Source: Roseovarius mucosus DSM 17069 (GTDB lineage: Bacteria; Pseudomonadota; Alphaproteobacteria; Rhodobacterales; Rhodobacteraceae). Taken from it: 64,000 bases of DNA. The notes below the pieces were generated by a model. It ran no database searches, was not told the DNA's origin, and saw nothing but the letters and a program-made list of their open reading frames with translations. The translations under genes and the position numbers were made by a program. Positions 39,719 through 48,457 of the stretch are shown here, piece by piece (within the stretch, counting starts at the first letter, position 1; each line of letters starts with the position of its first letter). The DNA is taken from positions 119,901-183,900 of the forward strand of contig NZ_KN293977.1 in NCBI RefSeq assembly GCF_000768555.3, given 5' to 3'.

Positions 39719-41998
39719 ATGACCGACAGCCAAAAGGAAGCCACCCGTCAGGCGGCGCTCGATTATCACGCGTTGCCCCGGCCCGGAAAGCTGGAGATCC
39801 GCGCAACCAAGCCGATGGCCAATGGCCGCGACCTGTCGCGCGCCTATAGTCCGGGCGTGGCCGAGGCCTGTCTGGAGATCAAGGCCGATCCGTCCACGGC
39901 GTCGAAATACACGACGCGCGGCAATCTGGTGGCGGTTGTCACCAATGGTTCTGCGGTTCTGGGGCTGGGCAATATCGGGGCGCTTGCCTCTAAGCCAGTG
40001 ATGGAAGGCAAGGCGGTTCTCTTCAAGAAATTCGCCAATATCGACTGTTTTGACATCGAGGTTAACGAGAGCGACCCGGAAAAACTGGCCGAGATTGTCT
40101 GCGCGCTGGAGCCGACATTTGGTGCGATCAACCTGGAAGACATCAAGGCGCCGGATTGTTTTATCGTTGAACGAATTTGCCGCGAGCGGATGAATATCCC
40201 GGTTTTCCATGATGATCAGCATGGCACGGCGATTGTGGTGGGCGCTGCGGCCACCAATGCGCTGCACGTGGCGGGCAAGACATTCGAGGAGATCAAGGTG
40301 GTCTCGACCGGCGGCGGCGCGGCGGGCATTGCCTGCCTTAATATGTTGGTCAAGCTGGGCGTCAAGCGCGAGAATATCTGGCTCTGTGATGTTCACGGGC
40401 TGGTGCATGTGGGCCGGGAGGTCGATATGAACCCGGAAAAGGCGGCCTTTGCGCAGGCGACGGAACTGCGGACACTGGGCGAGGTGATCGGCGGGGCGGA
40501 CCTGTTCCTCGGGCTGTCGGGGCCCAACATCATGACGCCCGAGATGGTCAAGGCGATGGCAAAGCGGCCCGTCGTCTTTGCGCTGGCCAATCCGGACCCC
40601 GAGATCATGCCCGATCTGGCACGCGCGGCGGTGCCGGATGCGATCATCGCCACGGGGCGGTCGGATTTCCCCAACCAGGTCAATAACGTGCTGTGTTTCC
40701 CGTTCATTTTCCGAGGGGCGCTGGATGTGGGCGCGACCGAGATCAATGACGCAATGCAGGTGGCCTGTGTCCAGGGGATTGCCGAATTGGCGCGCGCCTC
40801 GACCAGCGCCGAGGCGGCGGCGGCCTATCACGGCGAGCAGATGACATTCGGCGCGGACTATCTGATCCCCAAGCCGTTCGATCCGCGCCTGTCGGGTGTT
40901 GTCTCGACCGCCGTGGCGCGGGCGGCAATGGAGAGCGGCGTGGCGGCGCGACCGATGGCGGATCTGGAGGCCTACAAGGCGGGGCTCGATGCCAGCAAAT
41001 TCAAGTCGGCGCTGCTCATGCGGCCGGTGTTTCAGGCGGCGTCCACCGCCTCGCGGCGGATTGTGTTTGCGGAAGGCGAGGATGAGCGGGTGTTGCGTGC
41101 AGCGCAAGCGATCCTCGAGGAAACCACCGAACAGCCGATCCTGATCGGGCGTCCCGAGGTGATTGCACGCCGCTGCGAGCGGGCGGGCCTCTCGATCCGG
41201 CCCGAGCGGGATTTCAACATCGTCAACCCGCAGGACGATCCGCGTTACCGCGATTATTGGGAGACCTATCATGGGCTCATGGCGCGTAAAGGGGTCACGC
41301 CCGATCTGGCGCGTGCCATCATGCGCACCAATACCACAGCGATTGGCGCGGTGATGGTGCATCGCAACGAGGCCGATAGCCTAATCTGCGGGACCTTTGG
41401 TGAATTCCGCTGGCATATGAAATACGTCAATCAGGTCTTGCAGGACGAGAGCCGCCGCCCGCATGGGGCGCTGAGCATGATGATCCTCGAGGATGGGCCG
41501 CTCTTTATCGCCGATACCCATGTGCGGGTGACGCCGAACCCGGCGCAACTGGCCGAGACCGCGATCGGGGCCGCGCGGCATGTGCGGCGGTTCGGGATTG
41601 CGCCCAAGGTCGCGTTTTGTTCGCAGTCGCAATTTGGCAACCAGCCGGATGAAGGGGCAGAGCGATTGCGCCAAGCGATTGCGCTCCTTGACGAGGCACC
41701 GCGCGATTTCACCTATGAGGGTGAGATGACGATTGATGCGGCACTTGACCCCGAATTGCGCGAGCGGCTGTTGCCGGGCAACCGGATGCAGGGGGCGGCG
41801 AATGTGCTGGTCTTTGCCTATGCCGATGCCGCGTCGGGCGTGCGCAACATTCTCAAGATGAAGGCGGGCGGTCTGGAAGTGGGGCCGATCCTGATGGGGA
41901 TGGGCAACCGGGCGCATATCGTCACGCCGTCGATCACGGCGCGGGGCCTGCTCAATATGGCGGCGATCGCGGGAACACCGGTGGCGCATTACGGGTAG
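39719..41998 (+). CDS. maeB: NADP-dependent malic enzyme with phosphotransacetylase-like domain (MaeB)
   Basis: The 759-residue protein joins a malic enzyme part (about residues 1-420, with [33 protein letters not shown] and [12 protein letters not shown]) to a C-terminal phosphate-acetyltransferase-like domain (about 430-759, with [18 protein letters not shown]). It decarboxylates malate to pyruvate and makes NADPH; the second domain is normally regulatory. ATG 39719 is preferred because AGGGAG at 39704-39709 is nine bases upstream, while ATG 39710 would touch it. An 18-bp palindrome upstream suggests regulation. Confidence 0.93.
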   Translation: MTDSQKEATRQAALDYHALPRPGKLEIRATKPMANGRDLSRAYSPGVAEACLEIKADPSTASKYTTRGNLVAVVTNGSAVLGLGNIGALASKPVMEGKAVLFKKFANIDCFDIEVNESDPEKLAEIVCALEPTFGAINLEDIKAPDCFIVERICRERMNIPVFHDDQHGTAIVVGAAATNALHVAGKTFEEIKVVSTGGGAAGIACLNMLVKLGVKRENIWLCDVHGLVHVGREVDMNPEKAAFAQATELRTLGEVIGGADLFLGLSGPNIMTPEMVKAMAKRPVVFALANPDPEIMPDLARAAVPDAIIATGRSDFPNQVNNVLCFPFIFRGALDVGATEINDAMQVACVQGIAELARASTSAEAAAAYHGEQMTFGADYLIPKPFDPRLSGVVSTAVARAAMESGVAARPMADLEAYKAGLDASKFKSALLMRPVFQAASTASRRIVFAEGEDERVLRAAQAILEETTEQPILIGRPEVIARRCERAGLSIRPERDFNIVNPQDDPRYRDYWETYHGLMARKGVTPDLARAIMRTNTTAIGAVMVHRNEADSLICGTFGEFRWHMKYVNQVLQDESRRPHGALSMMILEDGPLFIADTHVRVTPNPAQLAETAIGAARHVRRFGIAPKVAFCSQSQFGNQPDEGAERLRQAIALLDEAPRDFTYEGEMTIDAALDPELRERLLPGNRMQGAANVLVFAYADAASGVRNILKMKAGGLEVGPILMGMGNRAHIVTPSITARGLLNMAAIAGTPVAHYG

Positions 41999-42006
41999 AA
42001 TCAGGG

Positions 42007-42127
42007 TTTGCAGGGGAATTCTTTGCAGGTTTGCAAAGTTGCCAGCAATTTCCGGTGACGTGAACAATAAAAGCCGCTTTGCAAAAATTTGCAGAGCGGC
42101 TTTGGTCATTTCTGCAAAATTTCTGCG
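42007..42127 (+). promoter_or_regulatory. Array of TTTGCAAA-type boxes upstream of prpE
   Basis: Boxes are seen at 42007-42014 (TTTGCAGG), 42022-42029 (TTTGCAGG), 42030-42037 (TTTGCAAA), 42078-42085 (TTTGCAAA) and 42088-42095 (TTTGCAGA), plus a weaker CTGCAAAATTTCTGC near 42112-42126. Paired TTTGCAAA elements are the published target type of PccR, the short-chain fatty acyl-CoA regulator of Rhodobacter that controls propionyl-CoA assimilation. A propionyl-CoA synthetase gene directly downstream fits this. Confidence 0.6.
42070..42103 (+). terminator. Long hairpin between maeB and prpE, overlapping TTTGCAAA boxes
   Basis: The 16-base arms 42070-42085 and 42088-42103 are complementary with one G-T pair. 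They extend AAAGCCGC through the TTTGCAAA box to the axis. It lies about 70 bases after the maeB stop and may end the maeB transcript, although no T-run follows beyond the CTTT end. The same bases form two regulator boxes in opposite orientation, so operator and hairpin functions coincide. Confidence 0.45.
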
Positions 42128-42212
42128 GCCTTCTGTCCCGTGGCCCTGCATGATGCTTGCCCCAAGGCAGGGTGATCCGTAACACATATTCAACGGATCG
42201 GAGGAGGATACC

Positions 42213-44102
42213 ATGGGATACACTGAGGTTTACGAGCGATCGCTTGCAGATCCCGAAGGCTTTTGGATGGAGGCGGCAGAGGCGATTGATTGGGTGAAGA
42301 TGCCCAGTAAGGCGCTGTTTGACGGGGCCGCCCCGCTCTATGAGTGGTACAAGGATGCCGAGGTCAACACCTGCTGGAATGCGGTGGACCGGCATGTAGC
42401 GGCAGGGCGCGGCGCGCAGACCGCGATCATCCACGACAGCCCCGTGACCGGCATCAAGCAAAAGATCAATTATTCGCAATTACGCAGCCGCGTGGCGCGG
42501 CTGGCGGGGGCGCTGCGGGCCAAGGGCGTGGAAAAGGGCGACCGCGTCATCATTTATATGCCGATGGTGCCCGAGGCGCTGGAGGCGATGTTGGCCTGCG
42601 CGCGGCTGGGGGCGGTGCATTCGGTCGTTTTCGGCGGCTTTGCCGCGCATGAGCTGGCGGTGCGGATCGACGATTGTCAGCCCAAGGCCATCATCGCCGC
42701 CTCTTGCGGGATCGAGCCGGGACGAGTGGTACATTACAAGCCGCTTCTTGACGGGGCCATTGAGCAGGCCGCGCATAAGCCCGAGTTTTGCGTTATCTTT
42801 CAGCGCGAAGAAGAAGTGGCCAAGCTGATCGAGGGGCGCGATTTCGACTGGCACGCGTTCCAATACGGGGTGGAGCCGGCGGAATGTGTGCCGGTATCGG
42901 GCGATCATCCGGCCTATATTCTCTATACCTCAGGCACCACCGGCGCGCCCAAAGGCGTGGTGCGGGCGACGGCGGGGCATCTGGTGGCGCTCAACTGGTC
43001 GATGAAAAACATCTATAACGTGAACCCGGGCGAGGTGTTCTGGGCGGCCTCCGATGTGGGCTGGGTCGTGGGGCACAGCTATATCTGTTACGGGCCGCTC
43101 ATTCATGGCAACACGACCATTGTGTTCGAGGGCAAGCCGGTGGGCACGCCCGATGCGGGCACCTTCTGGCGGGTGATGTCCGAGCACAAGGTGCGCAGTT
43201 TCTTTACCGCGCCGACAGCGCTGCGGGCGATCAAGCGCGATGATCCCAAGGGCGAGTTGATCAAGAATTACGATCTGTCGCAATTGCGCGCGCTCTATCT
43301 TGCCGGAGAGCGGGCCGACCCGGACACAATCGAATGGGCACAGCGCGTGATGCAGGTGCCGGTCTATGACCATTGGTGGCAGACCGAGACCGGGTGGGCC
43401 ATTGCGGGCAACCCTGCCGGGCTGGAGGCGCTGCCGGTCAAGATCGGGTCGCCCACGGTGGCGATGCCGGGCTATGACGTGCGGATTCTGGACGAGGGCG
43501 GGCATGAGGTGGCACCGGGCACGCTGGGTGCGATTGCGGTGAAATTGCCGCTGCCGCCGGGGACGCTGCCGACGCTGTGGAATGCCGAAGCGCGCTATCG
43601 CAAGTCCTATCTCAACACCTTCCCCGGCTATTACGAGACGGGCGACGCGGGGATGAAGGACGACGATGGCTATCTGTGGATCATGGCGCGCACCGATGAT
43701 GTGATCAACGTGGCGGGGCACCGTTTGAGCACCGGGGCGATGGAAGAGGTTCTGGCCAGCCATCCGGACGTGGCCGAATGTGCCGTGATTGGCGCGGCGG
43801 ACGAGTTGAAGGGGCAAACGCCGGTCGGATTCCTGTGCCTGACCAAGGGCGTCAACCGGGCGCATGACGAGATCGTCAAGGAATGCGTCAAGCTGGTGCG
43901 CGACCAAATCGGCCCGGTCGCGGCCTTCAAGCTGGCGGTGGTGGTGGACCGTCTGCCCAAGACACGCTCGGGCAAGATCCTGCGTGCCATCATGGTCAAG
44001 ATCGCCGATAGCCAAGAGTACAAGATGCCGGCGACGATCGACGATCCCGCCATTCTGGACGAGATCAAGATCGCCCTGCAAAGCCTTGGTTTGGCACGGT
44101 AA
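42213..44102 (+). CDS. prpE: Propionyl-CoA synthetase
   Basis: The 629-residue protein is an AMP-forming acyl-CoA synthetase of the PrpE type: MGYTEVYERSLADPEGFW at the start, the ATP-binding loop YILYTSGTTGAPKGVV, WWQTETGW, GYYETGDAG, and the C-terminal hinge and lysine motif LPKTRSGKILR. It activates propionate to propionyl-CoA in the cytoplasm. GGAGGAG precedes ATG 42213. The upstream TTTGCAAA boxes point to control by a short-chain acyl-CoA regulator. Acetyl-CoA synthetase is a relative, but the PrpE wording is clear. Confidence 0.92.
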   Translation: MGYTEVYERSLADPEGFWMEAAEAIDWVKMPSKALFDGAAPLYEWYKDAEVNTCWNAVDRHVAAGRGAQTAIIHDSPVTGIKQKINYSQLRSRVARLAGALRAKGVEKGDRVIIYMPMVPEALEAMLACARLGAVHSVVFGGFAAHELAVRIDDCQPKAIIAASCGIEPGRVVHYKPLLDGAIEQAAHKPEFCVIFQREEEVAKLIEGRDFDWHAFQYGVEPAECVPVSGDHPAYILYTSGTTGAPKGVVRATAGHLVALNWSMKNIYNVNPGEVFWAASDVGWVVGHSYICYGPLIHGNTTIVFEGKPVGTPDAGTFWRVMSEHKVRSFFTAPTALRAIKRDDPKGELIKNYDLSQLRALYLAGERADPDTIEWAQRVMQVPVYDHWWQTETGWAIAGNPAGLEALPVKIGSPTVAMPGYDVRILDEGGHEVAPGTLGAIAVKLPLPPGTLPTLWNAEARYRKSYLNTFPGYYETGDAGMKDDDGYLWIMARTDDVINVAGHRLSTGAMEEVLASHPDVAECAVIGAADELKGQTPVGFLCLTKGVNRAHDEIVKECVKLVRDQIGPVAAFKLAVVVDRLPKTRSGKILRAIMVKIADSQEYKMPATIDDPAILDEIKIALQSLGLAR

Positions 44103-44103
44103 T

Positions 44104-44137
44104 AAAAAAGAGGGTTCCGGAGGAAGCCGGAACCCTC
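44104..44137 (-). terminator. Rho-independent terminator pointing to the minus strand
   Basis: GAGGGTTCCGG (44110-44120) and CCGGAACCCTC (44127-44137) form an 11-bp stem with a 6-base loop. The six A bases at 44104-44109 are a T6 tail on the minus strand. On the plus strand the stem is followed by ATCCCCC with no T-run, so the signal does not fit prpE. It must end a transcript coming from the right on the minus strand. Confidence 0.75.
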
Positions 44138-44325
44138 ATCCCCCAGAAGGGACGCTGGAAGAAATGCTGTCTGGCGCGACGCACTCACAACGCCAGGCCA
44201 GACAGCGTAACCGGCCGATAAATACCCGTCATGAAGACCGGGTGGCACTTGACCGGTGTATCCCGCCAAAAAGGGTAAGGGATTGCGATATGAAAAGGGC
44301 TTGGGACACCCCTACACGCGAGATA
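44104..44325 (-). ncRNA. Candidate small RNA between prpE and the CRP-type gene
   Basis: An RNA of about 200-220 nt is inferred from the minus-strand terminator at 44104-44137. Its body contains the stem GCTGTCTGGC/GCCAGACAGC (44166-44175 with 44197-44206). A possible -10 CATAAT (minus strand, 44333-44328) lies with a TGTGA-N6-TCACA site centred about 45 bases upstream of the inferred start. That is close to the spacing used by activating CRP proteins. The loop of the terminator exposes CTTCCT, which could pair with ribosome-binding sites. No protein frame fits. The 5' end is a guess. Confidence 0.4.
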
Positions 44326-44359
44326 CCATTATGGTATGGCCGGTTGCGCGTGCAGATTC

Positions 44360-44375
44360 TGTGAGGCACCTCACA
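44360..44375. promoter_or_regulatory. Perfect CRP-type operator (TGTGA-N6-TCACA)
   Basis: TGTGA (44360-44364), six bases, and TCACA (44371-44375) match the CRP consensus exactly. The symmetry extends to a 22-base inverted repeat at 44357-44378. It ends 28 bases before the start codon of a Crp/Fnr-family gene whose recognition helix (SRESVNR) keeps the Arg-Glu-x-x-x-Arg set that reads TGTGA. It may serve autoregulation and the divergent minus-strand RNA. Confidence 0.7.
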
Positions 44376-44403
44376 GAAGCGTGAAAAATGAGGAGTCTCG
44401 CAC

Positions 44404-45078
44404 ATGTCAATTGAGGCCGCACCGGAGCGGAGGGCGCGGGGGCTGGCCGGAATTCTGGAGCGGCATGGCCGTGCGGTCGATTATCCCAAGGGCCGGATGA
44501 TCTATGCCACGGGTGCCCAGGACAGCACGATGATGCTGATCACCAAGGGCCGGGTCGAGATCAGCCGCAGTTCGGTCGATGGGCGACGCTCGATCCTGAC
44601 GCATCTGGGGCCGGGGGATATGCTGGGCGAGCTGGCGGCGCTGGATGGTGGCGCCCGGAGTGCCGATGCCGTGGCGGCAACGACAGTGCAGGGGCGCGTT
44701 CTGGAGGGGGCGCTTGTCCTGCAACGCCTGCGCGAGGAACCCGATGCCGCGCTCGACGTGATCGGCATGCTGTGCCAACGGCTGCGCCAGACCTCGGGGA
44801 TGTATACCGCGCATATGCTGGCGGATGGTCAGGCGCGTCTGGCGCGGCTGCTGTTGCACCTGTCTGAGAAATGGGGCGAGGCCCTTCCGGGGGGCAAGCT
44901 GCGTCTGGCGGAGCGGTTTTCGCAATCCGATCTGGGCGATCTGGTGGGGCTGAGCCGTGAGAGCGTGAACCGGCAATTCAGGGACTGGGAACAGGCCGGG
45001 GTCATCGCGCGCGAGGGCATGGGCATCGTGCTCTGTGATCCGGGGGCGCTGGCACGGGCGGCGGAGATGGCGGAATGA
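44404..45078 (+). CDS. Crp/Fnr family transcriptional regulator
   Basis: The 224-residue protein has a cyclic-nucleotide-binding-like beta barrel (about residues 25-115, with YPKGRMIYATGAQDSTMMLITKGRVEIS and GDMLGELAALDGGARSADAVA) and a C-terminal winged helix. The recognition helix reads LSRESVNRQFRDWEQAG. It has no N-terminal Cys cluster, so it is not an iron-sulfur Fnr. The Arg-Glu-Ser-Val-Asn-Arg pattern is CRP-like. GAGGAG lies upstream. The stop overlaps the start of the CIA30 gene by four bases. Whether it binds cAMP is not decidable by eye. Confidence 0.88.
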   Translation: MSIEAAPERRARGLAGILERHGRAVDYPKGRMIYATGAQDSTMMLITKGRVEISRSSVDGRRSILTHLGPGDMLGELAALDGGARSADAVAATTVQGRVLEGALVLQRLREEPDAALDVIGMLCQRLRQTSGMYTAHMLADGQARLARLLLHLSEKWGEALPGGKLRLAERFSQSDLGDLVGLSRESVNRQFRDWEQAGVIAREGMGIVLCDPGALARAAEMAE

Positions 45079-45617
45079 AATGGATTCTGGCTCTGGTTCT
45101 GGGATTGATGGCGGCACCCGGCGTGGCACAGGAGGGCGACATGCGCGATTACACCCCACCCGCGTTAGAAACCTGGCGCTATATCAGCGATCAGGTGATG
45201 GGCGGTGTGTCCGAGGGGCAGGCGGAGATTGCGGGACCCGAGGGCGCGCGGCATTTGCGCCTGACTGGAACCGTCAGCACGGCCAACCGGGGTGGGTTCA
45301 TTCAGGTGCGGGGAGATTTGCTGACGCCGCTACCCAAGGGCGCGCAAGGCGTGGTGGTGCGTGTGAAGGGGAATGGTGAAGGCTATTTCATCCATTTGCG
45401 CACGCGCGGCACGGTCCTGCCCTGGCAGTATTATCAGGCCCCGATTCCGAGCGGGCCAGAGTGGCAAGAGCTGCGCGTGCCCTTTACCGCCTTTCGCGCT
45501 TCGGGGGCGATGCTGCGTGATGTGCCACGGGCGGGCGATATCAAGAGCCTGGCGGCGGTGGCCTATGGGCGGGATTATGAGGCCGATCTGTCGTTCGAGT
45601 GGATCGGCGTTTATTGA
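45075..45617 (+). CDS. Exported CIA30-domain protein
   Basis: The 180-residue protein has a signal peptide (MKWILALVLGLMAAPGVAQ). A CIA30 (complex I intermediate-associated protein 30-like) galactose-binding-type fold follows, with WRYISDQVMGGVSEG, TANRGGFIQVRGDL, WQYYQAPIPSGPEWQELRVPFTAF and the ending LSFEWIGVY. In bacteria this domain is exported and of unknown role. Its start codon overlaps the stop of the CRP-type regulator (ATGA), so the two are co-translated. Confidence 0.8.
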   Translation: MKWILALVLGLMAAPGVAQEGDMRDYTPPALETWRYISDQVMGGVSEGQAEIAGPEGARHLRLTGTVSTANRGGFIQVRGDLLTPLPKGAQGVVVRVKGNGEGYFIHLRTRGTVLPWQYYQAPIPSGPEWQELRVPFTAFRASGAMLRDVPRAGDIKSLAAVAYGRDYEADLSFEWIGVY

Positions 45618-45673
45618 TAGATAATGTAAAATTTACGGGCTAATTCACGCTAAAGTCGCTGTGAAAAGTCGAT

Positions 45674-46435
45674 TTATGTAAACTGTTCACGTAGCAGACG
45701 CTCTTCTAATCCATGCCCCGGATCGAACAGTATGCGATGCTTGATGCGGTTTTCCGAGCGGATTTCGACCCAGATCACGTTTTCCACCCAGCGACTGTCG
45801 GCGTCGGCCATCACGGGGCGTTTTTCGGGATCGACCACATCGAAGCGCACCACGGCGGTCTTGGGCAGGAGCGCGCCGCGCCAGCGCCGGGGGCGGAATG
45901 CGGCCACCGCCGTCAGCGCCAGAACATCCGAGCCGATGGGTAGGATCGGGCCATGGGCGCTGTAGTTATAGGCGGTAGACCCGGCCGGGGTGGCAACGAG
46001 CGCGCCGTCGCACACAAGCTCTTCAAGGCGCAGGCGGCCGTCGATGGTGATGCGCAGCTTGGCCGCTTGAGGACCTGCGCGCAGGAGCGAGACCTCGTTG
46101 ATGGCCAGCGCCTCGTGCAGGGTGCCGTCGAGGGATTCGGCGCGCATGGCGAGGGGATTGATCACCTCTTCCTCGGCCGCGATGAGGCGGTCGATCAGGT
46201 CAGTCTCGCTGTATTCGTTCATCAGGAAACCGACGGTGCCGCGATTCATCCCGTAGACGGGAATATCGAGCGCCTGCGTGCGGTGCAGCGTGTGCAGCAT
46301 GAAGCCGTCGCCGCCAAGTGCCACGATCACATCGGCCTGATCCTCGGGCGCATGGCCAAAGCGGCTGGCAAGGGTGGCGCGCGCGGTCTGGGCGATGGGG
46401 GCATCGCTGGCGACAAAGGCGATCTTGCGGTGCAT
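45674..46435 (-). CDS. nadK: NAD kinase
   Basis: The 253-residue protein has the NAD kinase motif [13 protein letters not shown] (GGDG), AINEVSLLR, and the glycine-rich [25 protein letters not shown]. It phosphorylates NAD to NADP in the cytoplasm. ATG 46435 ([11 protein letters not shown]) is preferred; the in-frame extension to 46507 reads no conserved sequence. It is convergent with the CIA30 gene and divergent from glyA. Confidence 0.93.
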   Translation of the reverse strand: MHRKIAFVASDAPIAQTARATLASRFGHAPEDQADVIVALGGDGFMLHTLHRTQALDIPVYGMNRGTVGFLMNEYSETDLIDRLIAAEEEVINPLAMRAESLDGTLHEALAINEVSLLRAGPQAAKLRITIDGRLRLEELVCDGALVATPAGSTAYNYSAHGPILPIGSDVLALTAVAAFRPRRWRGALLPKTAVVRFDVVDPEKRPVMADADSRWVENVIWVEIRSENRIKHRILFDPGHGLEERLLREQFT

Positions 46436-46605
46436 GGGCGGTCCTGTTTCCAAAAGGCGATGCTCTGGCCCGGATCGAACCACAATTCCCCTGCCAAGAC
46501 CAGCCATGCCGGAGTTACAGGTGAAATCGTCGCTTTACATTCTTTCAAACCGAACGAGTTTCCTTTAGGAAAATGACCAATTCACCAATCTTTGGAGTTG
46601 CCCAA

Positions 46606-47913
46606 ATGCCCCATGACGGACACCAGCCTGCTGCAGATCAAGGTTTTTTCACCGAATCCCTCGCGTCGCGCGATCCTGACCTCTTTGGCGCGATCCGCTC
46701 GGAGCTGGGTCGGCAGCGCGACGAGATCGAGCTGATCGCGTCCGAGAACATCGTGTCCGCCGCCGTGATGGAAGCGCAGGGCAGCGTGATGACCAACAAA
46801 TACGCCGAAGGTTATCCCGGCAAGCGCTATTATGGCGGCTGCCAATATGTTGATATTGCGGAAAATCTGGCGATTGAGCGGGCGTGCGCGCTGTTTGGGT
46901 GCAGCTATGCCAACGTGCAGCCCAATTCCGGATCACAAGCCAATCAGGGCGTGTTCACGGCGCTGTTGCAGCCCGGCGATACGATCCTTGGCATGAGCCT
47001 TGATGCGGGCGGTCACCTGACCCACGGGGCGGCACCGAACCAGTCGGGCAAATGGTTTAACGCCATTCAATACGGGGTGCGCAAGCAGGACAACCTGATT
47101 GATTACGATCAGGTGCAGGCGCTGGCAACCGAGCACCAGCCCAAGCTGATCATCGCCGGCGGTTCGGCCATTCCGCGCCAGATCAACTTTGCCCGGATGC
47201 GTGAGATTGCCGACAGCGTTGGGGCCTATCTGCTTGTGGATATGGCACATTTCGCCGGTCTGGTGGCCGCGAAAGAGCATCCGAGCCCCTTCCCGCATGC
47301 CCATGTCGCCACGACCACGACGCACAAGACGCTGCGCGGGCCGCGCGGTGGCATGATCCTGACCAATGACGAAGGGCTGGCCAAGAAATTCAACTCGGCG
47401 ATTTTCCCCGGAATTCAGGGCGGGCCGCTGATGCATGTGATCGCGGCCAAAGCGGTGGCCTTTGGTGAGGCGCTGCGCCCCGAATTCAAGTCGTATATTC
47501 AACAGGTGATCCGCAACGCGCAGGCGCTGAGCGACCAGTTGATCAAGGGCGGTCTGGACACGGTCACGCATGGCACCGACACGCATGTGTTGCTGGTCGA
47601 CCTGCGCCCCAAGGGCGTGAAAGGCAATGACACCGAAAAGGCATTGGGCCGGGCGCATATCACCTGCAACAAGAACGGCGTGCCGTTCGATCCGGAAAAA
47701 CCCACTGTGACCAGCGGTATCCGGCTTGGCTCTCCTGCGGGGACGACGCGCGGGTTTGGCGAAGCGGAATTCCGGCAGATTGCGGATTGGATCATCGAGG
47801 TGGTGGATGGGCTTGCGGCCAATGGGGCCGAGGGCAATGGCGCGGTCGAGGCCAAGGTCAAGGCCGAGGTCGAGGCGCTGTGCAAGCGGTTCCCGCTCTA
47901 TCCGAACCTCTGA
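46606..47913 (+). CDS. glyA: Serine hydroxymethyltransferase
   Basis: The 435-residue protein has the SHMT landmarks [39 protein letters not shown] and the PLP-lysine motif [14 protein letters not shown]. It ends with KRFPLYPNL. It interconverts serine and glycine and feeds one-carbon units to folate. ATG 46606 has GGAG eight bases upstream; ATG 46573, with AGGA close by, would give 446 residues and cannot be excluded. A strong terminator follows. Confidence 0.95.
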   Translation: MPHDGHQPAADQGFFTESLASRDPDLFGAIRSELGRQRDEIELIASENIVSAAVMEAQGSVMTNKYAEGYPGKRYYGGCQYVDIAENLAIERACALFGCSYANVQPNSGSQANQGVFTALLQPGDTILGMSLDAGGHLTHGAAPNQSGKWFNAIQYGVRKQDNLIDYDQVQALATEHQPKLIIAGGSAIPRQINFARMREIADSVGAYLLVDMAHFAGLVAAKEHPSPFPHAHVATTTTHKTLRGPRGGMILTNDEGLAKKFNSAIFPGIQGGPLMHVIAAKAVAFGEALRPEFKSYIQQVIRNAQALSDQLIKGGLDTVTHGTDTHVLLVDLRPKGVKGNDTEKALGRAHITCNKNGVPFDPEKPTVTSGIRLGSPAGTTRGFGEAEFRQIADWIIEVVDGLAANGAEGNGAVEAKVKAEVEALCKRFPLYPNL

Positions 47914-47931
47914 TTTCGGATCACGAGATTG

Positions 47932-47970
47932 CCCCGCGCGAGCATCGTCTTGCGCGGGGTTTTCTTTTTC
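47932..47970 (+). terminator. Rho-independent terminator after glyA
   Basis: CCCCGCGC (47932-47939) pairs with GCGCGGGG (47952-47959) and is followed directly by TTTTCTTTTTC. It lies 19 bases after the glyA stop. Confidence 0.88.
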
Positions 47971-47993
47971 TCTCAAAGTTTTGTGGGGCGTTC

Positions 47994-48368
47994 CTAAGCT
48001 GACCCTTGCCAGCGGATAAGGGCATAGATCAGCCCGGACAGCAGCATCAGATTGAGCACGATTCCCCCGATCAGGCGCAGGAGCGCGGTCTTGCGCGCCT
48101 CTTGCGGGTTGAGCGTATCAAGATAAGCATGCAGATCCGCAAAAGCGCGGTCGACCTGAGCGGTGTCGAGCACCCGGGCAAGCTTGGCATGGGCCATCCA
48201 ATCCTGAGCACCGAGGATAATTGCCGCAGCCCGGCGTTGGCGGCGGGGAAGCCGGCGCCCGGCGCGGCGTACTTGCCGCTCAAGCGTGGCGCTGCGCAGG
48301 CGCATACGATCCGCGAGGGCCTGTTGCAGCCCTGTGATCCTGCCTTGAAATTCTTCGGTATCAATCAC
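47994..48368 (-). CDS. Conserved hypothetical protein with C-terminal membrane helix
   Basis: The 124-residue protein starts MIDTEEFQGRITGLQQALADRMRLRSATLERQVRRAGRRLPRRQRR, a helical and strongly basic N-terminal half. It ends with one hydrophobic helix (LIGGIVLNLMLLSGLIYALIRW). It is probably tail-anchored in the inner membrane. No family is recognised. It faces glyA convergently and is divergent from the hydrolase gene at 48458. Confidence 0.65.
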   Translation of the reverse strand: MIDTEEFQGRITGLQQALADRMRLRSATLERQVRRAGRRLPRRQRRAAAIILGAQDWMAHAKLARVLDTAQVDRAFADLHAYLDTLNPQEARKTALLRLIGGIVLNLMLLSGLIYALIRWQGSA

Positions 48369-48457
48369 TTGTGCAACCCTCTTGAGGCAGTTTAACGGCT
48401 GTGATGGGGCGCGGCAATAGGGCTGGAATCGTGAGTAAGGGGGCGTTATGAGAGGCT

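Larger units (their letters stand above)
44103..44403. other. Intergenic region between prpE and the CRP-type regulator
   Basis: The 301 bases contain no plausible protein gene but several ordered elements. They are a minus-strand terminator (44104-44137), a long-range hairpin (44166-44206), a 15-base palindrome ATACCAT-T-ATGGTAT (44323-44337), and a perfect CRP-type site (44360-44375). The arrangement suggests a minus-strand small RNA plus control of the divergent regulator gene. Confidence 0.6.

Noticed and set aside
39686-41362. 558-residue minus-strand frame across maeB
   Set aside because: Antisense shadow; maeB on the plus strand is complete with ribosome-binding site and conserved motifs.
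44104-44137. Terminator of prpE
   Set aside because: The stem is followed by T only on the minus strand; on the plus strand ATCCCCC follows. It may stabilise the prpE 3' end but does not qualify as its intrinsic terminator.
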